From: Curtobacterium sp. MCLR17_032 | GTDB taxonomy: Bacteria > Actinomycetota > Actinomycetes > Actinomycetales > Microbacteriaceae | Assembly (NCBI RefSeq): GCF_003234795.2 | Contig: NZ_CP126268.1 | Span: forward strand, 1,426,001-1,490,000 | DNA length: 64,000 nt | Reading direction: 5' to 3' | The notes under the pieces: generated by a model | The model's input: the letters and a program-made list of their open reading frames with translations, nothing else | Database searches by the model: none | Told to the model about the DNA's origin: nothing | Shown: positions 23,429 to 31,766 of the stretch, one piece after another | Position numbering within the stretch: the first letter of the stretch is position 1 | How the letters are laid out: the number at the start of each line of letters is the position of its first letter | Translations under genes and position numbers: made by a program

Positions 23429-24154
23429 ATGCTCTACTGGCTGCTGAAGAACTTCGTGCTCGGCCCGCTCATCCTGACCCTGTTCCGGCCGTGGGTGGTC
23501 GGACGCGAGAACGTCCCCGCCTCCGGCCCGGTCATCTTCGCGTCGAACCACGTCTCGTTCATCGACTCGGTGATCCTGCCCGCGGTGCTCGACCGTCGGA
23601 TGTCGTTCCTGGCCAAGAGCGACTACTTCACCGGGCGCGGCCTCAAGGGCTGGGCGACGAAGACGTTCTTCAACGCGATCGGTCAGCTGCCGATCGACCG
23701 CTCCGGCGGCAAGGCGTCCGAGGCGTCGCTCCGCACCGGCCTGCAGGTCCTGGCCCGCGGCGAGCAGCTCGGCATCTACCCCGAGGGCACCCGCAGCCCG
23801 GACGGCAAGCTCTACCGCGGCCGCACCGGCATCGCCCGGATGGTGCTCGAGGGACGGGTCGTGGTGGTCCCGGTCGCCATGGTCGGCACGCGTGAGGTCC
23901 AGCAGATCGGGCAGAAGTTCCCGAAGTTCAAGCGCGTCGGTGTCGTGTTCGGCAAGCCGCTCGACTTCTCGCGCTTCGAGGGGCTCGAGACCGACCGCTT
24001 CATCCTGCGGAGCGTCACGGACGAGATCATGCACGAGCTCCGGGGGCTGAGCCGCCAGGAGTACGAGGACGTCTACGCGACGAGCGTCAAGGAGCGGGCC
24101 ACGAGTGCCCGCGAGAGCGTCATGCGCGAGCGTCGCTCCGCCGCCGGACGGTAA
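23429..24154 (+). CDS. plsC: 1-acyl-sn-glycerol-3-phosphate acyltransferase (PlsC family)
   Basis: The 241-residue membrane-associated acyltransferase has the HxxxxD motif in SNHVSFIDS (~39-47) and the acceptor motif YPEGTRSPDG (~117-126), with KSDYFTGRGLKG between them. It adds the second acyl chain in phosphatidic-acid synthesis, probably on the inner face of the membrane. Its neighbours glk and aroG are metabolically unrelated. The C-terminus is basic. The stop codon TAA is part of a -10 box for the next gene. Confidence 0.92.
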   Translation: MLYWLLKNFVLGPLILTLFRPWVVGRENVPASGPVIFASNHVSFIDSVILPAVLDRRMSFLAKSDYFTGRGLKGWATKTFFNAIGQLPIDRSGGKASEASLRTGLQVLARGEQLGIYPEGTRSPDGKLYRGRTGIARMVLEGRVVVVPVAMVGTREVQQIGQKFPKFKRVGVVFGKPLDFSRFEGLETDRFILRSVTDEIMHELRGLSRQEYEDVYATSVKERATSARESVMRERRSAAGR

Positions 24155-24157
24155 GAT
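24152..24157 (+). promoter_or_regulatory. -10 box TAAGAT of aroG, embedded in the plsC stop codon
   Basis: TAAGAT fits TANNNT and its first three bases are the plsC stop. It would give a ~70-nt leader before TTG 24234, so aroG is likely transcribed on its own. Confidence 0.45.
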
Positions 24158-24233
24158 CGGACGGTCCCGCATCCGTCGGGACGCCGTCGCACCGTCGACG
24201 GCCGTGCGCGAACCACAAGACCGAGGTGCAGCC

Positions 24234-25622
24234 TTGTCCGAGTCGATCGACTCCCTCACCCTGCAGGATCCGGACCTGATCGCGGGCCTCGACCACTGGC
24301 GCACGCTCCCGATCAAGCAGCAGCCGACGTGGCCGGACCTGGCCGCTGCCGAAGCCGCCTCGGCCGAGATCGCCACGCTGCCGCCGCTCGTCTTCGCAGG
24401 CGAGGTCGACCAGCTGCGCGACCGTCTGGCCGCCGCCGCCTCGGGCCGGGCGTTCCTGCTGCAGGGCGGCGACTGCGCCGAGACCTTCGCCGGTGCCACC
24501 GCCGACTCGATCCGCGACCGCGTGAAGACCATCCTGCAGATGGCCGTCGTCCTCACCTACGGTGCCTCGACCCCGGTCATCAAGATGGGTCGGATGGCGG
24601 GCCAGTTCGCCAAACCCCGCTCGAGTGACTGGGAGACCCGGGGCGACGTCACCCTGCCGGCCTACCGCGGCGACATCGTCAACGGCTACGACTTCACGCC
24701 GGAGTCCCGCCAGGCCGACCCCCGTCGCCTGGTGCAGGGCTACCACACGGCCGCGTCGACCCTGAACCTGGTCCGGGCCTTCACCCAGGGCGGCTTCGCG
24801 GACCTGCGGCAGGTGCACTCGTGGAACAAGGGCTTCGCCGCCAACCCGGCGAACGCCCGGTACGAGAACCTGGCCGCCGAGATCGACCGCGCGATCCAGT
24901 TCATGGCCGCGTGCGGTGCCGACTTCGAAGCGCTCAAGCACGTCGAGTTCTACGCCTCGCACGAGGGGCTGCTGATGGACTACGAGCGCCCGATGACCCG
25001 GATCGACAGCCGGTCCGGCCAGGCGTACGACACCTCCGGGCACTTCATCTGGATCGGGGAGCGCACCCGTGACCTCGACGGCGCCCACGTCGACTTCCTG
25101 TCCCGCGTCCGGAACCCGATCGGCGTCAAGCTCGGCCCGACCACCACGGTCGCCGACATGCAGGCGCTGATCGAGAAGCTCGACCCCCAGCGCGAGCCGG
25201 GCCGCCTGACCTTCATCACCCGCATGGGTGCCGGCAAGGTCCGTGACGAGCTGCCCAAGCTGCTCGAGGCGGTCAAGGGCATGGACGCCACCCCGCTCTG
25301 GGTCACCGACCCGATGCACGGCAACGGGCTGACGACGCCGAACGGCTACAAGACCCGCCGCTTCGACGACGTCGTGGACGAGGTCCTGGGCTTCTTCGAG
25401 GTGCACCGTGCGGTCGGCACGTACCCGGGCGGCATGCACGTCGAGCTCACCGGCGACGACGTCACCGAGTGCCTCGGCGGCTCGGAGCACATCGACGAGG
25501 CCACGTTGGCGACCCGGTACGAGTCGCTCTGCGACCCGCGCCTGAACCACATGCAGTCCCTCGAGCTCGCCTTCCTGGTGGCCGAGGAGCTCCGCGCGCA
25601 CCCGTCGGTCATCCGCGGCTGA
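24234..25622 (+). CDS. aroG: 3-deoxy-7-phosphoheptulonate synthase, class II
   Basis: The 462-residue enzyme condenses phosphoenolpyruvate and erythrose-4-phosphate, the first step of the shikimate pathway. Class II hallmarks: WRTLPIKQQPTWPD (~20), LLQGGDCAETF (~77), KMGRMAGQFAKPRS (~115), TDPMHGNG (~360) and GGMHVELTGDDVTECLGG (~400). TTG 24234 is chosen because GAGGTGCAG precedes it and the length fits the family. Gene order aroG, PASTA/PknL kinase and Rv2175c-like regulator is conserved with mycobacteria. Confidence 0.95.
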   Translation: MSESIDSLTLQDPDLIAGLDHWRTLPIKQQPTWPDLAAAEAASAEIATLPPLVFAGEVDQLRDRLAAAASGRAFLLQGGDCAETFAGATADSIRDRVKTILQMAVVLTYGASTPVIKMGRMAGQFAKPRSSDWETRGDVTLPAYRGDIVNGYDFTPESRQADPRRLVQGYHTAASTLNLVRAFTQGGFADLRQVHSWNKGFAANPANARYENLAAEIDRAIQFMAACGADFEALKHVEFYASHEGLLMDYERPMTRIDSRSGQAYDTSGHFIWIGERTRDLDGAHVDFLSRVRNPIGVKLGPTTTVADMQALIEKLDPQREPGRLTFITRMGAGKVRDELPKLLEAVKGMDATPLWVTDPMHGNGLTTPNGYKTRRFDDVVDEVLGFFEVHRAVGTYPGGMHVELTGDDVTECLGGSEHIDEATLATRYESLCDPRLNHMQSLELAFLVAEELRAHPSVIRG

Positions 25623-25638
25623 CGGGCAGCACCGCCTG

Positions 25639-25685
25639 CATGACGGGAGGCCCGACACCGGTCCGGTGTCGGGCCTCCCGTCATG
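25639..25685. terminator. Perfect bidirectional hairpin (GACGGGAGGCC family)
   Basis: Arms 25639-25661 and 25663-25685 are exact reverse complements around a single T: CATGACGGGAGGCCCGACAC, then the inner stem. It lies between the convergent aroG and kinase genes and serves both. Confidence 0.85.
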
Positions 25686-25700
25686 TGGGCGGTCGCGCCG

Positions 25701-27749
25701 CTACTGGTCGTAGGCCAGGGCGATCGTGTCGCCCTTGTGCACGGTGGCGCCGGCGGCCGGGTCCGTCGCGGTGACCGGCAGCTTGCTCTTCCAGTCGTAG
25801 AAGCCGCAGAGGATGTTCGTGCAGTCCGGGTAGCTGACCTGGAGCCCGAGTGCCTTCAAGGTCGAGGTGGCTTCGTCGATCGTCTGCCCCTTGACCGACG
25901 GCATCGTGATCGGCACCGGCCCCTTCGACACGACGACGTCGACCGCGGTGCCCTTGACGGCGGGGTCGTCGGCGGGGGCGGCGGAGATGATCTGGCCGTC
26001 CGGTACCGAGTCGCTGAACTGCTGCGTCTGGCTGCCGAGCACCAGGCCGACGCCCTGCAGCGTGCTGGTGGCATCGGCGACGGACTTGCCGGTGACGTCC
26101 GGGACGGCTCCGAGGGAGACGGTGAGCGTGACCGGGGCGCGCTCCGGGTACTGCTCGACGGTGGTCAGGTCGAGGGCGCCGGAGCCGGCGCGGCCGGTCG
26201 CGGCGATCACCGTGTCGGTGGGGACGTCTGCGGAGAACTGGTACTGCGGGTCCTGCAGGTCGAAGTCGTCGTCGAGGGCCGCGCGGGCGGTGGAGGCGGA
26301 CTGCCCGACGATCGCCGGCAGACTGATCATCCGCGGGCCGCTCGAGACGACGATACGGATGGCGGTGCCCTTCCGCACTTCGCGATCGGTGGGCGGCTGG
26401 GTGGCGGTCACCAGGCCCGCCGCGACCTCGAGGTCGGGGCGGCTCGTCGTCGCCTCGGCGGCACGCAGCCCGTTGGACGCGAGGGCCTGTCGGACCTGCG
26501 AGACGGTCTTGCCGGCGACCGCGGGGATCCGGACGTTGCCGCCCGGTCCGGGGCCGTACCAGGCGGCGACGCCCGCTCCGACGAGGGCCAGGACGAGCAC
26601 GACGACCAGGGCGATCCAGCCGCGCTTCCGTCGCTTGGCGGACTTGTCGGCCAGGCGCTGGCCGGCCGGGGACAGGGTCGCGGTGACCGCGCCGGTCCGG
26701 CGGGGGCCGGGTACGTTCCGGGCGCCCGGCGCGTTCCGGGGACGCGGCGGGGTCTCCTGCGTGCCCCGTCGGTCGAGGACTGTCGTGTCGTGCTCGCTCG
26801 CGTCCTCGACGTCGTCCCCGAAGGCCGCGGCGCCGGCGCTGCCACCGGACGGGAGGATCGCGGTCGCGTTCTCGGGGCGCAGCACGGCGGTGCGGTACTG
26901 GCCGGTCGCGCGCTGCTGCACGCCCGCCATGTGGTCGAGCATCTCGCGGGCGTCGAGCGGCCGGTCGCGTGGGTCCCGAGCGGTGGCCCAGGCGACCAGG
27001 TCGTCGAGTTCGGCGGGGACACCCGGCAGTGCGGCGCTCGGTGCGGGGACCGTGTCGTTCGCGTGCTGGTAGGCGATCTGCATCGGCTGCTCGCCCTTGT
27101 AGGGCTGCTCGCCGGTGAGCATCTCGTAGAGCATGATGCCGAGCGCGTAGATGTCGCTGCGCGAGTCGGCGGCGCCGCGGGTGACGAGCTCGGGGGAGAG
27201 GTACGCGATCGTGCCGAGCAGGGCCGCGCCGGTGGCGGTGTTCGCGGTGGTGGCCCGCGCGAGGCCGAAGTCGCCGAGCTTGATGCGGCCGTCGTCGGCG
27301 AGCAGGACGTTCTCGGGCTTCAGGTCGCGGTGCACGATGCCGGCACGGTGCGCCGAGGCCAGGCCGGCGAGGACCGCGCGGAGGATGTCGGTCGCCTGCT
27401 CGGGCGTCAGCGCACGGTGCTCGTGGAGCAGGTCGCGGAGCGTGATGCCCGGGATGTACTCCATGACGATGTAGACGCAGTCGTCCTCGGCGCCCTGGTC
27501 GTAGACGCCGACGAGGTTGGGGTGGGACAGCCGGGCTGCCGAGCGGGCCTCCTGGATGAAGCGCTCCCGGAACGCCTGGTCGTCCGCCAGGTGCCCGTGC
27601 ATGATCTTCACGGCGACCCGGCGCTCCAGGCGCACGTCGGTCGCCAGGTACACGGTCGCCATGCCGCCGCGCGCGATGCGGGAGCGGACGCGGTACCGCT
27701 GATCGATCATGCGACCGATCATCGGGTCCGTGGCGGCGTTCGTGGTCAT
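25701..27749 (-). CDS. PASTA-domain Ser/Thr protein kinase (PknB/PknL type)
   Basis: The 682-residue receptor kinase has a catalytic domain at ~12-275 with VAVKIMHG, IVHRDLKPENVLL, LGDFGLARA and APE-equivalent LSPELV. A disordered juxtamembrane region and one membrane helix (GWIALVVVLVLALVGAG, ~376-395) follow. Four extracellular PASTA repeats come next (RIPAVAGKTVSQVRQAL, SLPAIVGQSASTARAAL, VPDVTGKSVADATSTL, TMPSVKGQTIDEATSTL). PASTA domains sense muropeptides or lipid II. By position next to aroG and an Rv2175c-like gene it is the PknL counterpart, yet mycobacterial PknL lacks PASTA repeats. ATG 27749 is chosen because -10 TAGAAT sits 7 nt upstream. Confidence 0.93.
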   Translation of the reverse strand: MTTNAATDPMIGRMIDQRYRVRSRIARGGMATVYLATDVRLERRVAVKIMHGHLADDQAFRERFIQEARSAARLSHPNLVGVYDQGAEDDCVYIVMEYIPGITLRDLLHEHRALTPEQATDILRAVLAGLASAHRAGIVHRDLKPENVLLADDGRIKLGDFGLARATTANTATGAALLGTIAYLSPELVTRGAADSRSDIYALGIMLYEMLTGEQPYKGEQPMQIAYQHANDTVPAPSAALPGVPAELDDLVAWATARDPRDRPLDAREMLDHMAGVQQRATGQYRTAVLRPENATAILPSGGSAGAAAFGDDVEDASEHDTTVLDRRGTQETPPRPRNAPGARNVPGPRRTGAVTATLSPAGQRLADKSAKRRKRGWIALVVVLVLALVGAGVAAWYGPGPGGNVRIPAVAGKTVSQVRQALASNGLRAAEATTSRPDLEVAAGLVTATQPPTDREVRKGTAIRIVVSSGPRMISLPAIVGQSASTARAALDDDFDLQDPQYQFSADVPTDTVIAATGRAGSGALDLTTVEQYPERAPVTLTVSLGAVPDVTGKSVADATSTLQGVGLVLGSQTQQFSDSVPDGQIISAAPADDPAVKGTAVDVVVSKGPVPITMPSVKGQTIDEATSTLKALGLQVSYPDCTNILCGFYDWKSKLPVTATDPAAGATVHKGDTIALAYDQ

Positions 27750-27756
27750 CTGCGGC

Positions 27757-27762
27757 ATTCTA
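27757..27762 (-). promoter_or_regulatory. -10 box TAGAAT of the PASTA kinase gene (leaderless-type)
   Basis: TAGAAT on the minus strand lies 7 nt before ATG 27749. No ribosome-binding site lies between. Confidence 0.55.
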
Positions 27763-27891
27763 CGAATCCGGACGGGGAGGACCGGCACCGGCGCACCGGT
27801 CGTTACACGATCTCGACCGGAGGGATGACCCGGCGGTGCCGATCAGGGGTGCTGGCCGGCGTGGTGGAAGCGAGGTCCGACCGTGCGGACG

Positions 27892-29130
27892 TCAGAGCGA
27901 GCGGAGCCACGCGTGGGCGGACTGCTCCCACTGCGCGTACGCCTTCGGGTACGCGGAGCGCTGGACGGCCTGCGCCGCCTCGGTCACGCTCATCGACGAC
28001 CAGCCCGGGATGTCGAGCAGGCCGGCCGTGACGCCCGGGTTCGGGTTCCGCGACCCGCCGAAGAACAGCTCGGACGCGTACACGGTGTCCTGCAGCTGAC
28101 CGGGGGTGCCCCACCCCTGGCTCGGACGCTGCTGGAACAGGCCGACGGAGTCGCGGTCGCCGTGGGCGAGGTTCCGGAGGTTCGACTCCTGCATCGCGGT
28201 CGCCAACGCGATGACGAGACCACGGTCCGAGACGCCGAGGGAGCGGCCGACACGGACGATGGTCGCCGCGTTGGCACGCTGCTCGGAGGAGAGCGACGGG
28301 CCGCTGGAGGGCAGGACGAGGGTGCTGCCGGCGTAGATCGTGCTCGTGTAGGTCAGGCCGTTCGCCGCGAGGAGCGACGAGACCGAGACGCCGTGCGTCG
28401 TCGCGACGGAGAGGATCGTGTCGCCGTTGCCGATCGTCACGGAGCCGGCACGGTGGACGGTGGCGCTCGTGGTGGGGGCGGCGCTCGGTGCGGCGGGCCC
28501 GGCGGTCGTGGCCGTCTTCGTGGCACTGGACCGACCGGCCGGCACGCGGAGCGACTGCCCGGGGTAGATGACGCTGCGCTGCGAGAGCTCGTTGGCGGTG
28601 AGCAGTGCGGCGGTCGACACGCCGACCTTCGCCGCGATGCCGGAGACGGTGTCGCCCTGCTTGACGTGGTAGCTGGCGGTCGTGGTGCTCGACGTGACTG
28701 CACCGCCGACCGGGGTCGAGGCGAGCCGCAGCGTCTGGCCCGCGTGGATGATGGTGTTCCAGCCGAGGCCGTTGCGGACCAGGATCTCCTGCGCGGACAG
28801 CCCGTAGCGGCTGGCGATCGCAGAGACGGTGTCGCCCTGGCGGACGGTGTAGGTGGTGGGTGCCGCGGAGCGGGTGGCGGCGACCGTCGTGACGACCGGC
28901 TGCTGCTGGCGGGCGACGGCGGTGCCGAAGACGGGGCCGGAGCCGAGGTTCCGGTCCTCGTCGACGTGCCGACGGTTCGAGTCGTCGTCATGACGCTGCT
29001 CGATGTGGGCGATCGGTCCGGTCAGGCCGGCCGTCACCGCGATCGTGCCGGCGAGGACGATCGGCATCGTCGCGAAGCGCGACGAGCGGAGGCGTCGGGC
29101 TGCCTCGTCGGGGGTCGTGTCCCTGTCCAC
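27892..29130 (-). CDS. Exported LysM peptidoglycan-binding protein with lysozyme-like C-terminal domain
   Basis: The 412-residue protein has a hydrophobic N-terminal export segment (MPIVLAGTIAVTAGLTGPI, ~22-40). Three LysM modules follow: YTVRQGDTVSAIASRYGL (~93), YHVKQGDTVSGIAAKVGV (~152) and VTIGNGDTILSVATTHGV (~229). The C-terminal domain (~290-412) contains ALATAMQESNLRNLAHGD and SVGLFQQRPSQGWGTP, a transglycosylase/lysozyme-like pattern with a candidate catalytic Glu. It should bind and probably cleave or remodel peptidoglycan. GTG 29130 is chosen because AGGAGAA precedes it. It is next to the PASTA kinase, fitting kinase-linked wall growth. Confidence 0.87.
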   Translation of the reverse strand: MDRDTTPDEAARRLRSSRFATMPIVLAGTIAVTAGLTGPIAHIEQRHDDDSNRRHVDEDRNLGSGPVFGTAVARQQQPVVTTVAATRSAAPTTYTVRQGDTVSAIASRYGLSAQEILVRNGLGWNTIIHAGQTLRLASTPVGGAVTSSTTTASYHVKQGDTVSGIAAKVGVSTAALLTANELSQRSVIYPGQSLRVPAGRSSATKTATTAGPAAPSAAPTTSATVHRAGSVTIGNGDTILSVATTHGVSVSSLLAANGLTYTSTIYAGSTLVLPSSGPSLSSEQRANAATIVRVGRSLGVSDRGLVIALATAMQESNLRNLAHGDRDSVGLFQQRPSQGWGTPGQLQDTVYASELFFGGSRNPNPGVTAGLLDIPGWSSMSVTEAAQAVQRSAYPKAYAQWEQSAHAWLRSL

Positions 29131-29397
29131 GGTCGTTCTCCTGTCTCCGCGCGTCGTCGGCACGGGGTGGGTCTGTCGGCCGTGTGTGCACGTACACGGC
29201 ACACACAGGTGACCACACGCTGACACGCTGTGATTCCCAAGTCAACCAGAGCGCCGCAAGTTGTGCTCGTGGCTGCTGTGGCTCATGTGACTGGAGCGAC
29301 TGAAGTGAGCCGTGCTCGTCCGGGATCCGCGGTCTGCGGAGGGTATCGGGATGGCAGGTGCTGCGCAGGCCCGTCGCGCTCTGGCACGATGGGACCC
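29131..29397. other. 267-bp divergent intergenic region (LysM gene / Rv2175c-like gene)
   Basis: On the minus strand a TTGACT -35-like element (about 29240-29245) lies ~110 nt before the LysM start. The leader carries an inverted repeat GCCGTGT-GTGCACGT-ACACGGC (29179-29200). A second pair, GGCTCA (29280-29285) and TGAGCC (29306-29311), lies farther up. On the plus strand CACGAT (29385-29390) ends 7 nt before GTG 29398, a likely leaderless start. I compared the leader by eye with the ydaO c-di-AMP riboswitch and did not see its core. Confidence 0.4.
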
Positions 29398-29754
29398 GTG
29401 AGTGCTGCCCTTCCCGGAGACGACGCCCTGTCCGAACGCTGGCTGACCGTGCCCGACCTGGTCGACCTGCTGGGGGTGAGCCCCGGCCGCGTCCACCGCC
29501 TGTTCGAGGAACGGACCCTGCTGCCGGCACGGGTCGACGGTGTCCTCCGCGTCCCGTCCGAGTTCCTCGACGACACCGAGCCGCTGCCCTCGCTGCGCGG
29601 CACCCTCATCGTCCTGGGCGACAACGGGCTCACCGACGACGAGGCCGTCCGCTGGATGCTCACCGAGGACGAGGCGATGGGGACGACGCCGATCGCCGCG
29701 CTCCGTGCGAACCGCAAGGCCGAGGTCCGGCGCGCGGCCCAGGCGCTGCTCTAG
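29398..29754 (+). CDS. Rv2175c-family DNA-binding protein
   Basis: The 118-residue protein is a winged-helix DNA-binding protein. SERWLTVPDLVDLLGVSPGRVHRLFEERTLLPAR (~11-45) is the helix-turn-helix; a C-terminal part with LPSLRGTLIVLGDNGLTDDEAVRWML completes the fold. In M. tuberculosis the homologue is a PknL substrate, and here the PASTA/PknL-type kinase is two genes away. GTG 29398 is preferred over ATG 29389 because of -10 spacing. DNA targets unknown. Confidence 0.9.
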   Translation: MSAALPGDDALSERWLTVPDLVDLLGVSPGRVHRLFEERTLLPARVDGVLRVPSEFLDDTEPLPSLRGTLIVLGDNGLTDDEAVRWMLTEDEAMGTTPIAALRANRKAEVRRAAQALL

Positions 29755-29779
29755 CGACGCCGGTCGCGGCGGTCGCGAC

Positions 29780-29839
29780 CCCCCTGACGGACGGGAGGCC
29801 CGGTACCAGCTGGTACCGGGCCTCCCGTCCGTCAGGGGG
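29780..29839. terminator. Perfect 30-bp-stem bidirectional hairpin (GACGGGAGGCC family)
   Basis: Arms 29780-29809 and 29810-29839 are exact reverse complements, outer arm CCCCTGACGGACGGGAGGCC, inner GGTACCAGCTGGTACC. It separates the convergent Rv2175c-like and polyprenyl synthase genes. Confidence 0.87.
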
Positions 29840-29848
29840 TGCGCTGGG

Positions 29849-30967
29849 TCAGGCGGACCGGCGGCTGACCGTGTCCGCGAGCGACGCGAGCTGCTCGCGC
29901 GCCGACGGTGTCAGCGGCGACGCGTCGAGTGCGGCCTTCGCGCGCTGCACGTGCCGCTCGATGGACCGTTCGACCGCGCTGACCGCACCGGAGTCGGTGA
30001 GGGTCGCCCGGAGCATCTGCACCTGGTCGTCGTCGAGGTCCGGGTCACCGAGCAGCTCGTCGAGCAGCTGGCGGGCGCCGACCGGCAGGGACTTGCGGGC
30101 CGTGGCGACCAGGACGGTGCGCTTGCCCTCGCGGAGGTCGTCACCGGCGGGCTTGCCCGTCACCTCGGGGTCGCCGAACACGCCGAGCATGTCGTCGCGC
30201 AGCTGGTACGCCACGCCGAGGGGCAGGCCGAAGGACCGCAGGCCGTCGAGCTGGCTGGCACTGGCACCGGCGATGAGCGCGCCGATGAGCAGCGGCGCCT
30301 CGACCGAGTACTTGGCGGACTTGAAGACGATGACGCGCTGGGCCCGGACGAGCTGTTCGGCGTCGTCGACGGTCGGCCAGGCGGTCTCCTCGTGGATGTC
30401 GAGGTACTGGCCCGCGGTCACCTCGAGGCGCATGGTGTGGAACTCCTGGCGGACGACGCGGGCGCGCACCGGGTCGAGCAGGACCAGGGCCTCGTCGAAG
30501 AGGGAGTCGCTGAGCGAGAGGAGCATGTCGCCGAGCAGCAGCGCGGCGTTGGTGCCGAAGAGGGCGCGGTCGCCGACCCAACCCGAGTCGGCGTGCTGCG
30601 ACTCGAAGCGGCGGTGCGCTGCCGGACGCCCGCGACGGGTGTCGGAGCGGTCCATGATGTCGTCGTGCACCAGGGCGGCGGCGTGGAAGACCTCGAGCGC
30701 GGCGGCGGCGGTGACGATCGCCTCGGCCGTGGTCTGCCGGGCGCCTTCGGACAGCGGGTCGAACGAGCCGGAACGGCCCGCGACCGACTGCCAGCCCCAG
30801 TAGCAGAACAGCGCCCGGAAGCGTTTCCCGCCGGACAACAGGTCTCGTGCGAACGTGTCGAAGGAGACCAGGTCGGGACTGATCGCCGCGAGGCGGTCGC
30901 GCTGCTCGTCGAGAGCCCGATCGATCCGCGCCGAGACGAGGTCCACTAATCGCGTACTCTCAGCCAC
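29849..30967 (-). CDS. Polyprenyl (geranylgeranyl-type) diphosphate synthase
   Basis: The 372-residue trans-prenyltransferase makes C20 or similar isoprenoid diphosphates for carotenoids, quinones or lipid carriers. Both Asp-rich motifs are present: ALVHDDIMDRSDTRRG (first, DDxxD) and YQLRDDMLGVFGD (second). The lead motif GGKRFRALFCYW is also intact. By gene order it corresponds to idsA2 (Rv2173) near the PknL cluster. GTG 30967 lies 7 nt behind -10 TAAGGT, a leaderless start. Chain length cannot be fixed from sequence by eye. Confidence 0.93.
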   Translation of the reverse strand: MAESTRLVDLVSARIDRALDEQRDRLAAISPDLVSFDTFARDLLSGGKRFRALFCYWGWQSVAGRSGSFDPLSEGARQTTAEAIVTAAAALEVFHAAALVHDDIMDRSDTRRGRPAAHRRFESQHADSGWVGDRALFGTNAALLLGDMLLSLSDSLFDEALVLLDPVRARVVRQEFHTMRLEVTAGQYLDIHEETAWPTVDDAEQLVRAQRVIVFKSAKYSVEAPLLIGALIAGASASQLDGLRSFGLPLGVAYQLRDDMLGVFGDPEVTGKPAGDDLREGKRTVLVATARKSLPVGARQLLDELLGDPDLDDDQVQMLRATLTDSGAVSAVERSIERHVQRAKAALDASPLTPSAREQLASLADTVSRRSA

Positions 30968-30974
30968 GGTCCTT

Positions 30975-30980
30975 ACCTTA
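30975..30980 (-). promoter_or_regulatory. -10 box TAAGGT of the polyprenyl synthase gene (leaderless-type)
   Basis: TAAGGT (minus strand) ends 7 nt before GTG 30967. Confidence 0.5.
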
Positions 30981-30996
30981 GTGGGTGGTCCGGTCG

Positions 30997-31002
30997 TAAG
31001 AT
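30997..31002 (+). promoter_or_regulatory. -10 box TAAGAT of the DUF3040 gene
   Basis: TAAGAT would start transcription near 31009, about 43 nt before ATG 31052. AAGAGGGAACC is the ribosome-binding site. Confidence 0.5.
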
Positions 31003-31051
31003 CGATCCACCCCTTCCACCGCGTCGATCCCAGGAACAAGAGGGAACCAAG

Positions 31052-31450
31052 ATGCCACTCTCGGAGCAAGAGCAGCGCCTCCTCGAAGAGATGGAGCGGA
31101 GCCTCTACCAGAACGACTCCGACTTCGTGGCGCGCGTCACTCGCCGCCAGGGCCGTCCGACGTACACCGCGATCACGATCGGTGTCCTGATCGGACTCGT
31201 CGGCGTCGGCGTGATCGTCCTCGGGCTCGTCATCAAGCAGCCCCTGATCGGTGTGCTGGGCTTCGTCGTCATGCTGGCCGGGGTGCTCTTCGCCCTGCGG
31301 CCCGGTGGTCGGACCCCGACCGCACGACCGGCACGCGGCGCCTCCACCCGACCTGCCCGCGGCGGTGCCCGCCCGGCTCGCGGTTCCGGCGGCGGCTCCT
31401 TCATCGACCGGATGAACGAGCGCTGGGACAAGCGCAACCAGCAGGACTAG
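31052..31450 (+). CDS. DUF3040 small membrane protein
   Basis: The 132-residue protein starts [19 protein letters not shown], the hallmark of DUF3040, and has two membrane segments (~50-70 and 75-92) and a basic Gly/Arg/Pro-rich tail ([17 protein letters not shown]). It is commonly found just before mraZ in actinobacteria, as here. Function is unknown; the location suggests a role in envelope growth or division. A strong terminator isolates it from mraZ. Confidence 0.9.
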   Translation: MPLSEQEQRLLEEMERSLYQNDSDFVARVTRRQGRPTYTAITIGVLIGLVGVGVIVLGLVIKQPLIGVLGFVVMLAGVLFALRPGGRTPTARPARGASTRPARGGARPARGSGGGSFIDRMNERWDKRNQQD

Positions 31451-31467
31451 CTCCTCCACATCCCTCC

Positions 31468-31501
31468 ACGGGGTCGGCCTTCCCAGGCCGGCCCCGTTTT
31501 T
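31468..31501 (+). terminator. Intrinsic terminator with T-run
   Basis: CGGGGTCGGCC and GGCCGGCCCCG form an 11-bp stem with one G-T wobble around TTCCCA, followed by TTTTT (31497-31501). It is the only classical T-tailed terminator seen in the window and ends the DUF3040 unit. Confidence 0.9.
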
Positions 31502-31683
31502 CGTGCCCCCGGCGGCCCCCGGCGTGCCCCCCCGGGGCGGCCCCGGGGCGGCAAAACACCGGTGTTCCGCGCGCCCGGATCCCTCCACTGCGCTCCACCG
31601 GGGCGCCGGGCCCGCCGTTGCGCGGATCGGGCGGCCTCCGGCGGGGTGTGGGTGCCCCCAGAAGGGGTGCCGAAGGCTGAGAG

Positions 31684-31729
31684 TGGGGCAACAGAGCAGC
31701 GAAGTGGAGGGAAGTGGAGTAGCGTGGGG
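31684..31729 (+). promoter_or_regulatory. MraZ operator overlapping the dcw promoter
   Basis: TGGAG (31705), TGGAG (31715) and TGGGG (31725) are direct repeats at an exact 10-bp period, as in known MraZ-binding sites; a further TGGGG is at 31684. The -10 box TAGCGT (31720-31725) lies inside the array, 41 nt before mraZ. Binding by MraZ would block its own promoter. The rest of the 316-bp gap before mraZ holds the DUF3040 terminator and GC-rich sequence without a gene. Confidence 0.8.
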
Positions 31730-31766
31730 CGAGACGAAGACCGGTGGAGCTGACGGGAGGCCCCGA

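Noticed and set aside
29131-29260. Possible ydaO c-di-AMP riboswitch before the LysM gene
   Set aside because: Such riboswitches often precede wall-hydrolase genes in actinobacteria, but the ~110-nt leader is short and lacks the conserved core I would expect; only simple inverted repeats are visible.
31503-31766. Coding extension of mraZ or a small gene before it
   Set aside because: The open frame upstream of GTG 31767 is Pro/Gly/Ala-rich and contains the operator and -10 box. MraZ proteins start close to (V)LLGTH.
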